DNA of 64,000 bases from Nocardia transvalensis NBRC 15921 (GTDB lineage Bacteria; Actinomycetota; Actinomycetes; Mycobacteriales; Mycobacteriaceae): assembly GCF_000308875.1 (NCBI RefSeq), contig NZ_BAGL01000127.1, forward strand, positions 186,001 to 250,000, read 5' to 3'. Under the pieces are notes generated by a model. It was given only the letters and a program-made list of their open reading frames with translations. It searched no databases and was not told the DNA's origin. The position numbers and the translations under genes are program-made. Below, piece by piece: positions 1-9,612 of the stretch (position 1 is its first letter; each line of letters starts with the position of its first letter).

Positions 1-375
1 CCGGCGGCCACCTTCACCCATCCGGAGATCGCGAGCGTGGGCCTCACCGAGGACGCGGCCCGCGCCGCCGGGCACGAGGTGGTCACCGCGAAGTTCCCGT
101 TCGCGGCGCTGGGGCGGCCGCGGACCTTCGGCGACACCGAGGGGTTCATGAAGATCGTTGCCGGACAACGGCACAACGAGGTGCTCGGCGTGCACATCAT
201 CGGCCCGTCGGCCAGCGACCTGATCACCGAGGGCGCCCTGGCGATCACACTGGAGGCGACGCTGGACGAACTCGCCGACACCATCCACGCCCACCCCACT
301 CTCGGCGAGATCGGTATGGAGGCCGCCCTGACCGGGCTCGGCCTGCCGGTACACATCGCGCCGCGCCAGCGTTGA
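1..375 (+). CDS. lpd: Dihydrolipoamide dehydrogenase (E3), C-terminal part
   Basis: This is the end of an E3 flavoprotein, which reoxidises the lipoyl group of a 2-oxo-acid or acetoin dehydrogenase complex using NAD. The frame is open from base 1, so the gene starts outside the window; 124 residues are visible. They are the dimerisation domain: FTHPEIASVGLTE opens it, and the HAHPTLGE segment carries the conserved His-Glu pair of the active site. The stop lies 12 bp before the E1 alpha start, so it is the first visible gene of a four-gene complex operon. The NAD- and FAD-binding parts cannot be seen. Confidence 0.93.
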   Translation, partial: PAATFTHPEIASVGLTEDAARAAGHEVVTAKFPFAALGRPRTFGDTEGFMKIVAGQRHNEVLGVHIIGPSASDLITEGALAITLEATLDELADTIHAHPTLGEIGMEAALTGLGLPVHIAPRQR

Positions 376-387
376 GGAGGCCCACCC

Positions 388-1479
388 GTGACCACGACCA
401 CCGCACCGCGCAAGACCGCCCGCAAGGCGCGTAGCGCCTCGAACACCAAGGCGGACAACCGGTTCGCCGCCGAGGATCCGCAGACCCTGCGCGGGCTGTA
501 CCGCGACATGCTGTTCGTGCGGCGCTTCGAGGAGCGCACCGCGCAGAGCTACCAGCAGGCCAAGATCGGCGGCTACTGCCACCTCAACCTCGGCGAGGAG
601 GCCACGGTGGTCGGCCTGGCCGCGGCCATGCGGCCCACCGACTACCTGTTCACGAACTACCGCGAGCACGGCTACGCCCTCGCCAAGGGCATCGAGCCCG
701 GACGGGTGATGGCCGAGCTGTACGGCCGCTCCACCGGCACCTCGAAGGGCTGGGGCGGCTCGATGCACATGTACGACACCGCGACCCGGCTGCTGGGCGG
801 CTACGCCATCGTGGGCGGGCAGGTCCCGCTGGCCGTGGGCGCCGCGATGGCCATCGACTACCGCGGCGGCGACGACGTGGTGGTGTGCCAGATGGGCGAC
901 GGGACGACGAATATCGGCGCGTTCCACGAATCGCTCAATATCGCCGCGCTGTGGCGGCTTCCGGTGCTGTTCCTGGTGATCAACAACCAGACCGGCATGG
1001 GCACCACCGTCGAGCGCTCCTCGGCCGAACCGGATCTCTACAAGCGGGCCGAGTCCTACCGGATTCGCGGCGAGCGGGTCGACGGCACCGATGTGCTCGC
1101 GGTCCGCGATATCGCCGCCGAACTGCTGGAAGGCGCACGGCGCGAAGGGAAACCGGCGCTGCTGGAGGCGGTCAGCTACCGGCTCAAGGGCCACTCGGTG
1201 GTCGATCCGGCGAAATATCGCTCCGCCGAAGATGTTTCGGCCGCGCGCGAGCACGATCCCGTCGCGCGGCTCGCCGCCGACCTCACCGCGGCCGGGCTGC
1301 TCTCGGAGCAGGACATCGCCGATATCGAGGCCGAGGTCCGCGCTACCGTCGCGGCGGCCGTCGAATTCGCCGACGCCAGCCCGCATCCGGAGCCGTCGAG
1401 CCTGTTCGACTACACCTATGCCACCCCGGTGCCCGGCGATTCCCGCCGCCTGCCCGCCGATCCGCTGTTCACCGCCTGA
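388..1479 (+). CDS. pdhA: Pyruvate/acetoin dehydrogenase E1 alpha subunit
   Basis: This is the thiamine-diphosphate-dependent E1 alpha subunit of a 2-oxo-acid or acetoin dehydrogenase. It decarboxylates the substrate and, with E1 beta, transfers the two-carbon unit to lipoyl-E2. The 363 residues include the ThDP/metal motif (GDGTTNIGAFHESLN followed by INNQ) and a GGSMHMYD segment typical of AcoA/PdhA. The first 25-30 residues are basic and low in complexity and precede the fold. It starts at GTG, behind a GAGGAGG ribosome-binding site. Sequence alone does not separate pyruvate from acetoin as substrate; the length and motifs fit AcoA-like E1 alpha equally well. Confidence 0.9.
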   Translation: MTTTTAPRKTARKARSASNTKADNRFAAEDPQTLRGLYRDMLFVRRFEERTAQSYQQAKIGGYCHLNLGEEATVVGLAAAMRPTDYLFTNYREHGYALAKGIEPGRVMAELYGRSTGTSKGWGGSMHMYDTATRLLGGYAIVGGQVPLAVGAAMAIDYRGGDDVVVCQMGDGTTNIGAFHESLNIAALWRLPVLFLVINNQTGMGTTVERSSAEPDLYKRAESYRIRGERVDGTDVLAVRDIAAELLEGARREGKPALLEAVSYRLKGHSVVDPAKYRSAEDVSAAREHDPVARLAADLTAAGLLSEQDIADIEAEVRATVAAAVEFADASPHPEPSSLFDYTYATPVPGDSRRLPADPLFTA

Positions 1480-1495
1480 TTAGGACGCATTTCCC

Positions 1496-2488
1496 ATGCC
1501 AGTCATGACCTATCGCGAAGCGCTGCGCGACACCCTGCGCCAGGAGATGCGGCGGGACGACGACATCCTGCTCATCGGCGAGGAGATCGGCGTCTTCGAG
1601 GGCTCCTACAAGATCACCGCCGGGCTGCTCGAGGAATTCGGCGAGAAGCGGGTGCGCGACACCCCGATCGCCGAGGAGGGTTTCGTCGGCGCGGCCATCG
1701 GCGCCGCCATGCTGGGGCTGCGCCCGGTCGTCGAGATCATGACGATCAACTTCTCGCTGCTCGCGCTGGACCAGATCGTCAATCACGCCGCGAAGATCTA
1801 CGGCATGTTCGGCGGGCAGACCAGCGTGCCCATGGTGATCCGCACGCCCGGCGGCGGCGGTCAGCAGCTGGGGGCGACGCATTCGCAGAACATCGAGCTG
1901 TACTACGCGTTCGTGCCCGGCCTCAAGGTGGTCGCGCCGAGTACGCCGGCCGACGCGCGGGCGCTGCTGCGGGCCGCGATCACCGACAACGATCCGGTGC
2001 TGTTCCTGGAGAACCTCTCCCTCTACAACACCAAAGGCGAAGTGCCCGACGACCTTCCGCCCGTGCAGATCGGCAAGGCCGCGGTCACGCGGGAGGGTTC
2101 CGACATCACGCTGATCGGCTACTCGCGGATGGCGACGGTGGCGACCCAGGTCGCCGAACGGCTTGCCGGAGAGGGCATCTCGGCGGAGGTGATCGACCTG
2201 CGCAGCCTGCGGCCACTGGATCGCGACACTGTCATCGCGTCGGTCCGCAAGACCGGCTGCGCCGTGATCGGCGAGGACGACTGGCTCACCTACGGCATCG
2301 GCGCGGAGATCGCCGCCTCGATCTCCGACGGCGCGTTCGACTACCTCGACGCGCCCGTGCGGCGGGTGGCCATGGCCGAGGTGCCGTTGCCGTACGCCAA
2401 ACCGCTGGAGCGGATCGCGCTGCCGTCGGCCGATTCGCTGTACACCGCCGCGGTGGAGACCCTCGCGGCCGTGGGCCGCCGCCGCTGA
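1496..2488 (+). CDS. pdhB: Pyruvate/acetoin dehydrogenase E1 beta subunit
   Basis: E1 beta pairs with the upstream E1 alpha to form the alpha2-beta2 decarboxylase and supplies the second half of the ThDP site. At 330 residues it has the usual length. The N-terminal transketolase-type pyrimidine-binding domain includes LLIGEEIGVFEG and the IAEEGFVGAAIGAA segment. The C-terminal transketolase domain follows and includes EVIDLRSLRPLD. It starts at ATG 16 bp after the E1 alpha stop; a second ATG three codons later is possible. It is co-directional with the E2 gene 33 bp downstream. Confidence 0.92.
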   Translation: MPVMTYREALRDTLRQEMRRDDDILLIGEEIGVFEGSYKITAGLLEEFGEKRVRDTPIAEEGFVGAAIGAAMLGLRPVVEIMTINFSLLALDQIVNHAAKIYGMFGGQTSVPMVIRTPGGGGQQLGATHSQNIELYYAFVPGLKVVAPSTPADARALLRAAITDNDPVLFLENLSLYNTKGEVPDDLPPVQIGKAAVTREGSDITLIGYSRMATVATQVAERLAGEGISAEVIDLRSLRPLDRDTVIASVRKTGCAVIGEDDWLTYGIGAEIAASISDGAFDYLDAPVRRVAMAEVPLPYAKPLERIALPSADSLYTAAVETLAAVGRRR

Positions 2489-2521
2489 GCACCCCCGCGC
2501 CGAATCCGAAGGACACCTACA

Positions 2522-3823
2522 TTGCCTGAAATCACCATGCCCCGCCTGTCCGACACCATGGAGGACGGCGTCATCGCGTCCTGGCTGAAGCAGGTGGGCG
2601 ATCCGGTCGCGCGCGGCGAGGTGCTCGCCGAGATCGAGACCGACAAGGCGCTCATGGAACTCGAAGCCTACGACGACGGGGTGCTCGAGCAGATCCTCGC
2701 CGACGCGGGCGCGCGGGTGCCGATCGGCGAGCCCATCGCGATCGTCGGGGACGGGAGCGGGGCCGCCGCGAAGCCGAGTTCACCTGCACCGACGGAGCCC
2801 GGCACCGGCGCACCGTCGGGTACGGAAGCTTCTGCCGCCCAAAGTGTTTCGGCGGCCGAAACCACGTCGCCACACGATGCCCGGATCACAGGTGGAGCGC
2901 CTACCGCCGGGCGACCCAAGTCCTCGCCGCTGGCCCGGAAGATCGCGAAGGAGCTGGGCGTCGATCTCGCATCCGTGACCGGCACGGGGCCCGGGGGCCG
3001 GGTCACCCGGCGGGATGTCGAGTCGGCGACGAGCACTCCGGTCGCGAGCAGCGAATCCTCGACCGGCACAACGGAATCACCCGCGCGGGCCGACACGGCA
3101 CCGGCGACGACCGGCGCGCTTCCCGCCGCGAGCGACTACGACGAGATCCCGCTCACCAACATCCAGCGGGTGTCGGCCCTGCGGCTCACCGAGAGCAAGC
3201 AGCAGGCCCCGCACATCTACCTCACCAGCGCGATCGACGTCACCGACCTGCTGGCGTTCCGCGCCGAGATCAACACCACCCTGGAGGCGGCGGACAAGGG
3301 GAAGGTCAGCGTCAACGACCTGCTGGTCAAGGCGGTGGCCTCGACGCTGCGCGCGGATCCCGCGGTGAACGTCACCTTCGCGGGCGACAAACTCCTGCGG
3401 CACCGCGGGATTCACCTCGGCGTCGCCGTGGCCACGCCCGCGGGACTGCTGGTGCCGGTGATCCGTGACGCCGACCGCAAGAGCGTCTCCGAGATCGCCG
3501 CCGAGGCCCGCGATCTGGCCGGCCGGGCCCGCGATCGCAAGCTGCGCGCCGAGGAGATGTCCGGCGGCACCTTCACCCTCTCGAATCTCGGCATGTTCGG
3601 CATCGAGGAGTTCACGGCCGTCATCAACCCGCCGGAGTCCGCGATCCTCGCGATCGGCGCCGCCCGCGACGAGCTGCGCCTGGACGGCGACGAGGTGGTG
3701 TCCCGCAAGATCCTGCGCGTCACCCTCTCCGCCGACCACCGCGCGATCGACGGCGCCGTCGCCGCCCGCTTCCTCCGCCACCTCACCGACCTCCTCGAAC
3801 ACCCCCTCCGCATCATCACCTGA
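2522..3823 (+). CDS. pdhC: Dihydrolipoamide acyltransferase (E2)
   Basis: E2 is the core of the complex and moves the acyl group from E1 to CoA on its swinging lipoyl arm. The 433 residues run in the standard order. A single lipoyl domain (about 1-75) has its lipoylated lysine in ETDKALME. A Ser/Thr/Pro/Ala-rich linker follows, then a peripheral-subunit-binding domain (SSPLARKIAKELG... about 138-175) and a second linker. The catalytic domain from about 205 ends with the DHRAIDG active-site motif. The start is TTG (LPEITMPRLSDTMEDG); an ATG five codons later would cut into the lipoyl fold, so TTG is preferred. It is the last gene of the operon, followed by a stem-loop. Confidence 0.92.
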   Translation: MPEITMPRLSDTMEDGVIASWLKQVGDPVARGEVLAEIETDKALMELEAYDDGVLEQILADAGARVPIGEPIAIVGDGSGAAAKPSSPAPTEPGTGAPSGTEASAAQSVSAAETTSPHDARITGGAPTAGRPKSSPLARKIAKELGVDLASVTGTGPGGRVTRRDVESATSTPVASSESSTGTTESPARADTAPATTGALPAASDYDEIPLTNIQRVSALRLTESKQQAPHIYLTSAIDVTDLLAFRAEINTTLEAADKGKVSVNDLLVKAVASTLRADPAVNVTFAGDKLLRHRGIHLGVAVATPAGLLVPVIRDADRKSVSEIAAEARDLAGRARDRKLRAEEMSGGTFTLSNLGMFGIEEFTAVINPPESAILAIGAARDELRLDGDEVVSRKILRVTLSADHRAIDGAVAARFLRHLTDLLEHPLRIIT

Positions 3824-3827
3824 GTAC

Positions 3828-3865
3828 TTCCCGCCGAGCATCCCGGCTTCTTCGGGCGGCGGGAA
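3828..3865 (+). terminator. Stem-loop after the dehydrogenase operon
   Basis: Perfect 8-bp arms TTCCCGCC (3828-3835) and GGCGGGAA (3858-3865) enclose a 22-base loop and begin five bases after the E2 stop. There is no long T run, as is common for actinobacterial terminators. It probably ends or attenuates the operon before the PnuC-like gene. Confidence 0.55.
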
Positions 3866-3914
3866 TATCGTGCCGTGCCGGTGTCGTTGGTCGCGACATG
3901 CGGGGAACAGTCGC

Positions 3915-4544
3915 GTGAACGCGGGATTCCAGCTCTTCGGCGAGCACATCCTCTGGACCGACCTGATCGGGAACGTCCTGTCGCTGGGCGTGGTGTGGCT
4001 GGCCATGCGCAAGACCGTGTGGACCTGGCCGGTGCAGATCGCCGGGGCGCTCCTGCTGCTGGCCGCGTCACTGGACGCCCACGTCCCCGGCAACGCGCTC
4101 AAACAGGTGCTGTTCTGCGCGCTGGCCGCGTACGGCTGGATGTCCTGGGTGCGCGGGCGGCGTGATCGCCACGGGCTGCTGGTGCGCCCGGCGACGACCC
4201 GCGAACGCGTATTCCTGCTCGCCGTGCTGGTGCTCGGCACCGTGCTGGTGGCCGAGCTGTTCATCCACCTGACCTGGCTGCACGTCGCCTGGTCCCCGTG
4301 GGCCAACGCCTACATCTTCGTCGGCAGCGCGATCGCCACCTTCGCCCAGAGCCGCGCCCTGGTCGACTTCTGGATCATCTGGATGCTGGTCGACCTGGTC
4401 GGCGTACCCCTGGCCTTCAACTCCGGCCTGTACGTCTCGGGCGCGGTCTACGGACTCTTCTTCGTCATGGTCATGGTGGGCTTCACCCGCTGGCGGCGGG
4501 AATACCGCCAGCGTGAAGCCCTCCCGCTACAGCAGGTTTCGTAG
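3915..4544 (+). CDS. PnuC-like nicotinamide riboside/NMN transporter family protein
   Basis: This is a 209-residue integral membrane protein with about six to seven hydrophobic helices. It resembles the PnuC family, which carries nicotinamide riboside and related pyridine-nucleotide precursors by facilitated diffusion. The family-typical aromatic segment is FWIIWMLVDLVGVPLAF near residue 155. The start is GTG (VNAGFQLFGEHILW) with a weak GGGGAA upstream; the frame is open further upstream, but that part overlaps E2 and shows no protein-like composition. It ends convergently, overlapping the last 18 bp of the carboxylic acid reductase gene. Ligand specificity cannot be read from the sequence. 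Confidence is good for the family and moderate for the substrate. Confidence 0.75.
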   Translation: MNAGFQLFGEHILWTDLIGNVLSLGVVWLAMRKTVWTWPVQIAGALLLLAASLDAHVPGNALKQVLFCALAAYGWMSWVRGRRDRHGLLVRPATTRERVFLLAVLVLGTVLVAELFIHLTWLHVAWSPWANAYIFVGSAIATFAQSRALVDFWIIWMLVDLVGVPLAFNSGLYVSGAVYGLFFVMVMVGFTRWRREYRQREALPLQQVS

Positions 4545-7500
4545 TTTCAAGTCGGTGGCGTACTTCTCGATCAGGGCCGGGGTCAGGTGCGGGATGTCGG
4601 CGGCGGCGCCGATTCTCGCCTCCTGCACGGCGGCCTGGAACTTCTTGGCGGGAAGCATCGCGCCGCGGATCGGTGCGCCGGGGCGGCGGTAGGCGTGCAG
4701 GAGCGGGAGGACCGAATGCTGCCGCTGCTGCTCCGGCAGGGCGCGCAGGGCGGTCTCGAAGCGCGACAGCCACTGCCCGTAGTCGTCGATGCGCTCGATC
4801 GGATGCCCGGCCGCGATGAGCCAGTCGATGAATTCGTCGAGCCCCAGCCCGTCGTCGTGCGGATTGAGGACGTCGAAGGTCTCGTAGCCGCTACCGACCC
4901 GCATGCCGAGGGTGGTGATGGCCTCCGCGGTGAAATCGGCGGGCAGCCCGTCGTAGTGGGCGCGCTGCCGATTCCCCTCGGCATCGGCCTCGTAGAACGA
5001 CTTCGGCGCCACCCCGGTGGCCAGCACGCTCAGGAAGAGCCGGGTGAACATGTCGGGCAGATTGAACTGACCGCCGTAGCGGCTGTGCGCGAGGATCATG
5101 TCCGAGCGGAACACCGCCACCGGCAGCCCGCACAGATCGTGCGCCTCCCGCAGCAGCACCTCCCCCGCCCACTTGCTGTTGCCGTACCCGTTGGCGTATC
5201 CGTCGCCGAGCGACCGCACCCCGCTGATCTCGCGGATATCGCCGTCCTCGGTGAACACCTGCGGATTCACCTGATCGGCGACGCCCACCGTGGACAGGTA
5301 GGTCACCGGCTTCAGCCGCGCCGTCAGCGCCAGCCGGATCACCTCCGCGGTGCCGACCACATTCGGGCCGAACAGCTGGTCGTAGGGCAGCACGTGGTTC
5401 ACCAGCGCCGCCGGATGCACGATCAGATCGACCGAATCCGCCAGTCGCCGCCAGTCCGCCTCGGCCACACCGAAATTCGGCTCGCCGATATCTCCGGCCA
5501 GCACCTCCAGCGTCCCCTCGGCCAGCTCCCGGTAGTGCGACAGCAGCTCCGGATCGCCGCTGTCGAACACCTCGTCCAGCCGCGCCCGCGCCGCCGCCGC
5601 GTCGCTGCCGCGCACGACGCAGATCAGGGTGCCGCCCGAATCATGCAGCCGCCGCAGCCATTCCAGGCACAGGAACCGGCCGAGGTACCCGTTGGCGCCC
5701 GTCAGCAAGACGGTGTCGGGCGAGCGCGGCGCGCGGGGCAGGGCGGTCGCTCCCGCGAGGGTCTCGGCGTCGATGAACTTGTCCAGAGTCAGGTCGGCCG
5801 CGCGGATCTCGGTCCCCGCGCCGTGCACCGAGGCCGCCGTCGGGCGGGTGCCGCCCGAGGCCCGCTCGGTCTCGATGTACTCCGCCAGCCGCCGCAGATC
5901 GGTCGCCGGGCCGACGATCACGCCGACCGGCACCTCGACCGCGAAGATCTCCTGCAGCAGGGTCGACAGCGACAGCGCCGACAGGGAGTCCCCGCCGAGG
6001 TCCGCGAAGTGCGCGTCGGGCCGCAGATCCGTTGTCGCACAGCCCAGCAGCGCCTTGGCCGCGCGGCTCACCGTCTCCAGCACCGGCAGGTCGGCCGCGG
6101 CGGTGCGCAGCGCGGTCAGTTCGTCCTGCTGCTCGCGCGAGAGCTCGTCGTAGCGCTCCTCGAGCCGGTCGCCGTAGCGCTGCTTCAGCTTGGGCCGCAA
6201 CAGTTTCCCGATACCCGACAGCAGGCCGTTCGCCATACTGAACGCCTCGGGCTCCACCAGGAAGTCGCGCGGAATCTCGTAGGACTCGAGTTCGGCGTCC
6301 CTGGCGACCCGCTGGAGCGATTCGCCGATCGCCGCCTTCAACTCCGCCGGCTCCGGATGCGCCGTTACCGCGTCGTCGGTCGGCACGATCACCGCCAGCA
6401 GGTAGGCGCGCTCACTGGACCCGTAGACGTAGATCTGCCGGACCAGCGGACTGCTCGTGTAGAGGGCCTCCAGCTTCGACACCGCCACGAATTCGCCCTG
6501 CGACAGCTTCAGCACGTTGTTGCGCCGGTCGACGTACACCAGCCGGTCCCGCCCGATCTCGGCCATCACGTCGCCGGTGCGGTAGAAGCCGTCGGCGTCG
6601 AAGATCTCGGCGTTCAGCTCCGGCCGCTTGTAGTAGCCGGGCACCAGCGTCTCGGATTTGAGCAGCAGTTCGCCGCGCGGATACGGCTTGTCGGTGCCGA
6701 AGTAGCCGAGTTCGGGCACGTCTTCCAGCCGGTAGTCGAGCACCGGCGGGCGCTGGAGTTCGTTGTTGAGCAGCACGCCGCCGCCGGTCTCGGTGGCGCC
6801 GTAGCCGTCGAACATGCCGATCTCGAGCACCGACTCCATGAACGCGCGCATCTCCGGCGACAGCGGGGCGCTGCCCACCAGGGCCAGCAGGAAGCGACCG
6901 CCCAGGAAGTGTTCGCGCAGTTCGGTTTTCACCTCGCGCTCGACCTGTTCGCGGTCGCCGCCGGCCGCCAGCCGCCGGTCCACCTCGCTGCGGTAGCGCT
7001 GGAACACCATGTCGCACACGCGCGGAACGAAGAACACCATCGTCGGCCGGCACAGCGTGATGTCGTCGAACAGCGTGGACATATCGCTGCGCGCCGCGAA
7101 GTACACGGTGCCGCCGAGCGACAGGGCGCTGATCAGCGAGCCCCGGCCCGCGACGTGGCTCATCGGCATGTAGCTGAAGCCGAGGACCGGCATCGGCCGG
7201 TCGCCCCCGGAGCGCCACATGCGCGTCAGCAGGCGCGCGGGATAGATTGCGCCCTTGGGTGTTCCGGTGCTGCCGGAGGTGTAGATCAGCAGCGACAGCT
7301 CGTCCTCGTCGCCGTCCGTGTGCAGCGGTGCGGCGGGCAGGTCGCGGCCGCGCGCCAGCACCTCGTCGAGAGTGTCGACGGTGACCGGGCTGTCGGCCAG
7401 CCGGGCGCGGGCCGACTCCAGGGCGGCGCGGTGATCGTCGTCCTCGGCGTAGTAGTCGAAGACGACCACCGAGCGCACCGAATCGCCGGACAGCACCAGA

Positions 7501-8045
7501 TCCACCCCCGCGCCCAGCTGTTCGATATCGGTGGCGAGCACCCGCGGTTCGGTCTCGGCGGCAATCGGGGTCAGCTGCGCGAGCGACGCGCCCGCCTGCA
7601 GCGGCACCGAGACCGCGCCCAGGCAGGCGCAGGCGAGGTCGACCACCGTGTAGTCGATACCGGTGAAACCGAGAATGGCGACGAAATCTCCCGCGCGCGT
7701 GGGCCGTTCGGGATCGTGATGCCAGGCGGCCATCAGCGCGCGCACGCGCTCCCACAGCTCGCCGTAGGTGATGGTGTCGTAGCGGGGCAGCAGGCGCGCG
7801 TGGCGCCGGCCGCTGTCGTCGGCGACGAATTCGACCGCCCGCCGACCGGCCGCCGGGCGGTCGGCATAGCCCTCCATGATCGTCGCCACCACCGACGCCA
7901 GCCCCAGGCCGGGGGCCTGCACGGCCTTCGCCACCGCCTCGTCGGGGAGGGCGGCCCGGACCTGCTCGTCGCCCTCTATCAGTTCGGTGGCCCGTCGAAT
8001 CAATTGCGCCTGCGCGTCCGTGATCTCCATCCCCAGAATGTCCAT
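4527..8045 (-). CDS. car: Carboxylic acid reductase (adenylation-thiolation-reductase)
   Basis: The enzyme reduces aryl, alkyl or fatty acids to aldehydes with ATP and NADPH. The 1172 residues match the length of Nocardia and Mycobacterium CAR/FadD9. An adenylation domain (about 1-640) carries the P-loop-like IYTSGSTGTPKG and the GYGATETGG motif. A carrier domain follows, with phosphopantetheine serine 687 in LGGDSLSAL. The C-terminal short-chain-type thioester reductase domain begins with LLTGANGYLGRFL. The start MDILGMEITDAQAQLIRRA fits the family; a second ATG five codons on is possible. No phosphopantetheinyl transferase gene, needed for activation, lies in the window. The divergent neighbour mscR oxidises formaldehyde, an aldehyde link. 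Confidence 0.95.
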   Translation of the reverse strand: MDILGMEITDAQAQLIRRATELIEGDEQVRAALPDEAVAKAVQAPGLGLASVVATIMEGYADRPAAGRRAVEFVADDSGRRHARLLPRYDTITYGELWERVRALMAAWHHDPERPTRAGDFVAILGFTGIDYTVVDLACACLGAVSVPLQAGASLAQLTPIAAETEPRVLATDIEQLGAGVDLVLSGDSVRSVVVFDYYAEDDDHRAALESARARLADSPVTVDTLDEVLARGRDLPAAPLHTDGDEDELSLLIYTSGSTGTPKGAIYPARLLTRMWRSGGDRPMPVLGFSYMPMSHVAGRGSLISALSLGGTVYFAARSDMSTLFDDITLCRPTMVFFVPRVCDMVFQRYRSEVDRRLAAGGDREQVEREVKTELREHFLGGRFLLALVGSAPLSPEMRAFMESVLEIGMFDGYGATETGGGVLLNNELQRPPVLDYRLEDVPELGYFGTDKPYPRGELLLKSETLVPGYYKRPELNAEIFDADGFYRTGDVMAEIGRDRLVYVDRRNNVLKLSQGEFVAVSKLEALYTSSPLVRQIYVYGSSERAYLLAVIVPTDDAVTAHPEPAELKAAIGESLQRVARDAELESYEIPRDFLVEPEAFSMANGLLSGIGKLLRPKLKQRYGDRLEERYDELSREQQDELTALRTAAADLPVLETVSRAAKALLGCATTDLRPDAHFADLGGDSLSALSLSTLLQEIFAVEVPVGVIVGPATDLRRLAEYIETERASGGTRPTAASVHGAGTEIRAADLTLDKFIDAETLAGATALPRAPRSPDTVLLTGANGYLGRFLCLEWLRRLHDSGGTLICVVRGSDAAAARARLDEVFDSGDPELLSHYRELAEGTLEVLAGDIGEPNFGVAEADWRRLADSVDLIVHPAALVNHVLPYDQLFGPNVVGTAEVIRLALTARLKPVTYLSTVGVADQVNPQVFTEDGDIREISGVRSLGDGYANGYGNSKWAGEVLLREAHDLCGLPVAVFRSDMILAHSRYGGQFNLPDMFTRLFLSVLATGVAPKSFYEADAEGNRQRAHYDGLPADFTAEAITTLGMRVGSGYETFDVLNPHDDGLGLDEFIDWLIAAGHPIERIDDYGQWLSRFETALRALPEQQRQHSVLPLLHAYRRPGAPIRGAMLPAKKFQAAVQEARIGAAADIPHLTPALIEKYATDLKLRNLL

Positions 8046-8529
8046 CCCCGACCTCTCCGAGTGTGTTCGACTTGATGAATGCGCGCGCGGGGCACAGCTC
8101 GATCCCGCGCCTATTAATTTACCTACGCTAACTAGTTCAACGGTCCCGCCGCACGCGACCCGCTGTCAAGGGCGTCACGATTCACGATGACATCGATCGA
8201 GCTAGGGGCCAGTGAGGCGTACGTCACGCTGCGCGGTATGCACGGTTTGCCCGTTTGCGTAAACGAGGAGCGAATTCCCGGAAACCCCGGATCGCACTAT
8301 CGATTTCGTTACCATCGAGCCCGGAGCCGAGCGCGCAAACGTAATTCACCATTGTCGAGCAGAAATAGATTGCTGTACCGGCTATTTCGTGCGAGAGCAC
8401 ACGCACAAGGCGTACGACGGCTCAGCGGCAACTACTGTCGAGACAGCTGACCGGACAACTGACCGGACATGCTCGGCCGGACCGGTTACGATCCCGGGGA
8501 GATGGGTTAGCGCGCGTAAGGAGAGGTCT
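8046..8529. other. Divergent promoter region between car and mscR
   Basis: This 484-bp stretch holds no convincing gene. It is richer in A and T than its flanks, especially around 8115-8140 and 8240-8380, as expected for promoters of the two divergent genes. The only repeat seen is a 12-bp tandem pair near the mscR end, listed separately. The short open frames here lack gene-like codon use. Confidence 0.6.
8447..8470. repeat. 12-bp tandem direct repeat upstream of mscR
   Basis: Two abutting copies, CTGACCGGACAA at 8447-8458 and CTGACCGGACAT at 8459-8470, differ only in the last base. They lie 60 bp before the mscR start, where a promoter or activator site would be. A regulatory role is inference. 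Confidence 0.5.
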
Positions 8530-9612
8530 ATGTCCCAGAAGGTTCGCGGCGTCATCGCTCGCAACGCCGGAGCGCCGGTCGAGATCGTCGACATCGTCGT
8601 CCCCGATCCGGGCCCGCGCGATGTGGTGGTGCGGGTGCTGGCGTGCGGGGTGTGCCACACCGATCTGACCTACCGCGAGGGCGGTATCAACGACGAGTTC
8701 CCGTTCCTGCTGGGCCACGAGGCCGCGGGCGTGGTGGAGACCGTCGGCGACGACGTCACGCACGTCCGACCGGGCGACCACGTCGTCCTGAACTGGCGCG
8801 CGGTGTGCGGCGCCTGCCGGGCGTGCCGGCGCGGCAAGCCGTGGTACTGCTTCAGCACCCACAACGCGAGCCGCCCGATGACGCTGGCCGACGGCACCAC
8901 CCTCACCCCCGCGCTCGGGATCGGGGCGTTCGCCGACAAGACGCTGGTCCACGAGGGCCAGTGCACCGTCATCGAACCCGACACCGATCCGGCGGTGGCC
9001 GGACTGCTCGGCTGCGGCGTGATGGCCGGGCTCGGCGCGGCCATCAATACCGGCAACGTGCGCTACGGCGATTCGGTCGCGGTGATCGGCTGCGGCGGCG
9101 TCGGCGACGCCGCCATCGCCGGGGCACGGCTGGCCGGGGCCACCACGATCATCGCCGTCGACCGCGATCCGCGGAAACTGGAGTGGGCCACCGAACTCGG
9201 CGCCACCCACACCCTCGAGGCCGGCGACGACATCGTCGAGCGCGTCCAGGAGCTGACCGGCGGATTCGGCGCCGACGTGGTGATCGACGCGGTGGGCCGG
9301 CCCGAGACCTGGAAGCAGGCGTTCTACGCCCGCGATCTGGCCGGGACCGTGGTCCTCGTCGGCGTGCCCACCCCGGATATGCGCCTGGAGATGCCGCTGA
9401 TCGACTTCTTCTCCCACGGCGGCGCGCTGAAGTCCTCCTGGTACGGCGACTGCCTGCCCGAGCGCGACTTCCCCATGCTGCTCGACCTGTACCGCCAGGG
9501 CCGACTGCCGCTGGAACGCTTTGTCAGCGAACGCGTTCCGCTCGACGGCGTGGAGCAGGCCTTCACCACCATGCACCACGGCGACGTGCTGCGCTCGGTG
9601 GTGGTGCTGTGA
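8530..9612 (+). CDS. mscR: Mycothiol-dependent formaldehyde dehydrogenase / S-nitrosomycothiol reductase
   Basis: This zinc-dependent medium-chain dehydrogenase oxidises S-hydroxymethyl-mycothiol, the formaldehyde adduct, with NAD and can reduce S-nitrosomycothiol. At 360 residues it follows M. tuberculosis MscR (Rv2259) nearly end to end in recall. Visible features are the catalytic zinc ligands (ACGVCHTDLTYREGG, GHEAAG), the structural zinc cysteines (CGACRACRRGKPWYC), the nucleotide site GCGGVGDAAIAG, and the signature GVPTPDMRLEMPLIDFFSHG. The start ATG (MSQKVRGVIA) has AAGGAGAGG upstream. It overlaps the next gene by 4 bp (GTGA), giving the same mscR-hydrolase pair as Rv2259-Rv2260. It probably detoxifies formaldehyde and nitrosative stress products in the cytosol. 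Confidence 0.95.
   Translation: MSQKVRGVIARNAGAPVEIVDIVVPDPGPRDVVVRVLACGVCHTDLTYREGGINDEFPFLLGHEAAGVVETVGDDVTHVRPGDHVVLNWRAVCGACRACRRGKPWYCFSTHNASRPMTLADGTTLTPALGIGAFADKTLVHEGQCTVIEPDTDPAVAGLLGCGVMAGLGAAINTGNVRYGDSVAVIGCGGVGDAAIAGARLAGATTIIAVDRDPRKLEWATELGATHTLEAGDDIVERVQELTGGFGADVVIDAVGRPETWKQAFYARDLAGTVVLVGVPTPDMRLEMPLIDFFSHGGALKSSWYGDCLPERDFPMLLDLYRQGRLPLERFVSERVPLDGVEQAFTTMHHGDVLRSVVVL

Noticed and set aside
388..3823. Calling the operon specifically acetoin or pyruvate dehydrogenase
   Set aside because: E1 and E2 motifs are compatible with both, and no diagnostic neighbour gene is present.
4587..8075. Long open frame on the plus strand opposite car
   Set aside because: It is the antisense of a well-supported 1172-residue gene. 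Its Arg/Gln/His-rich composition is typical of GC-rich shadow frames, and no domain is recognisable.
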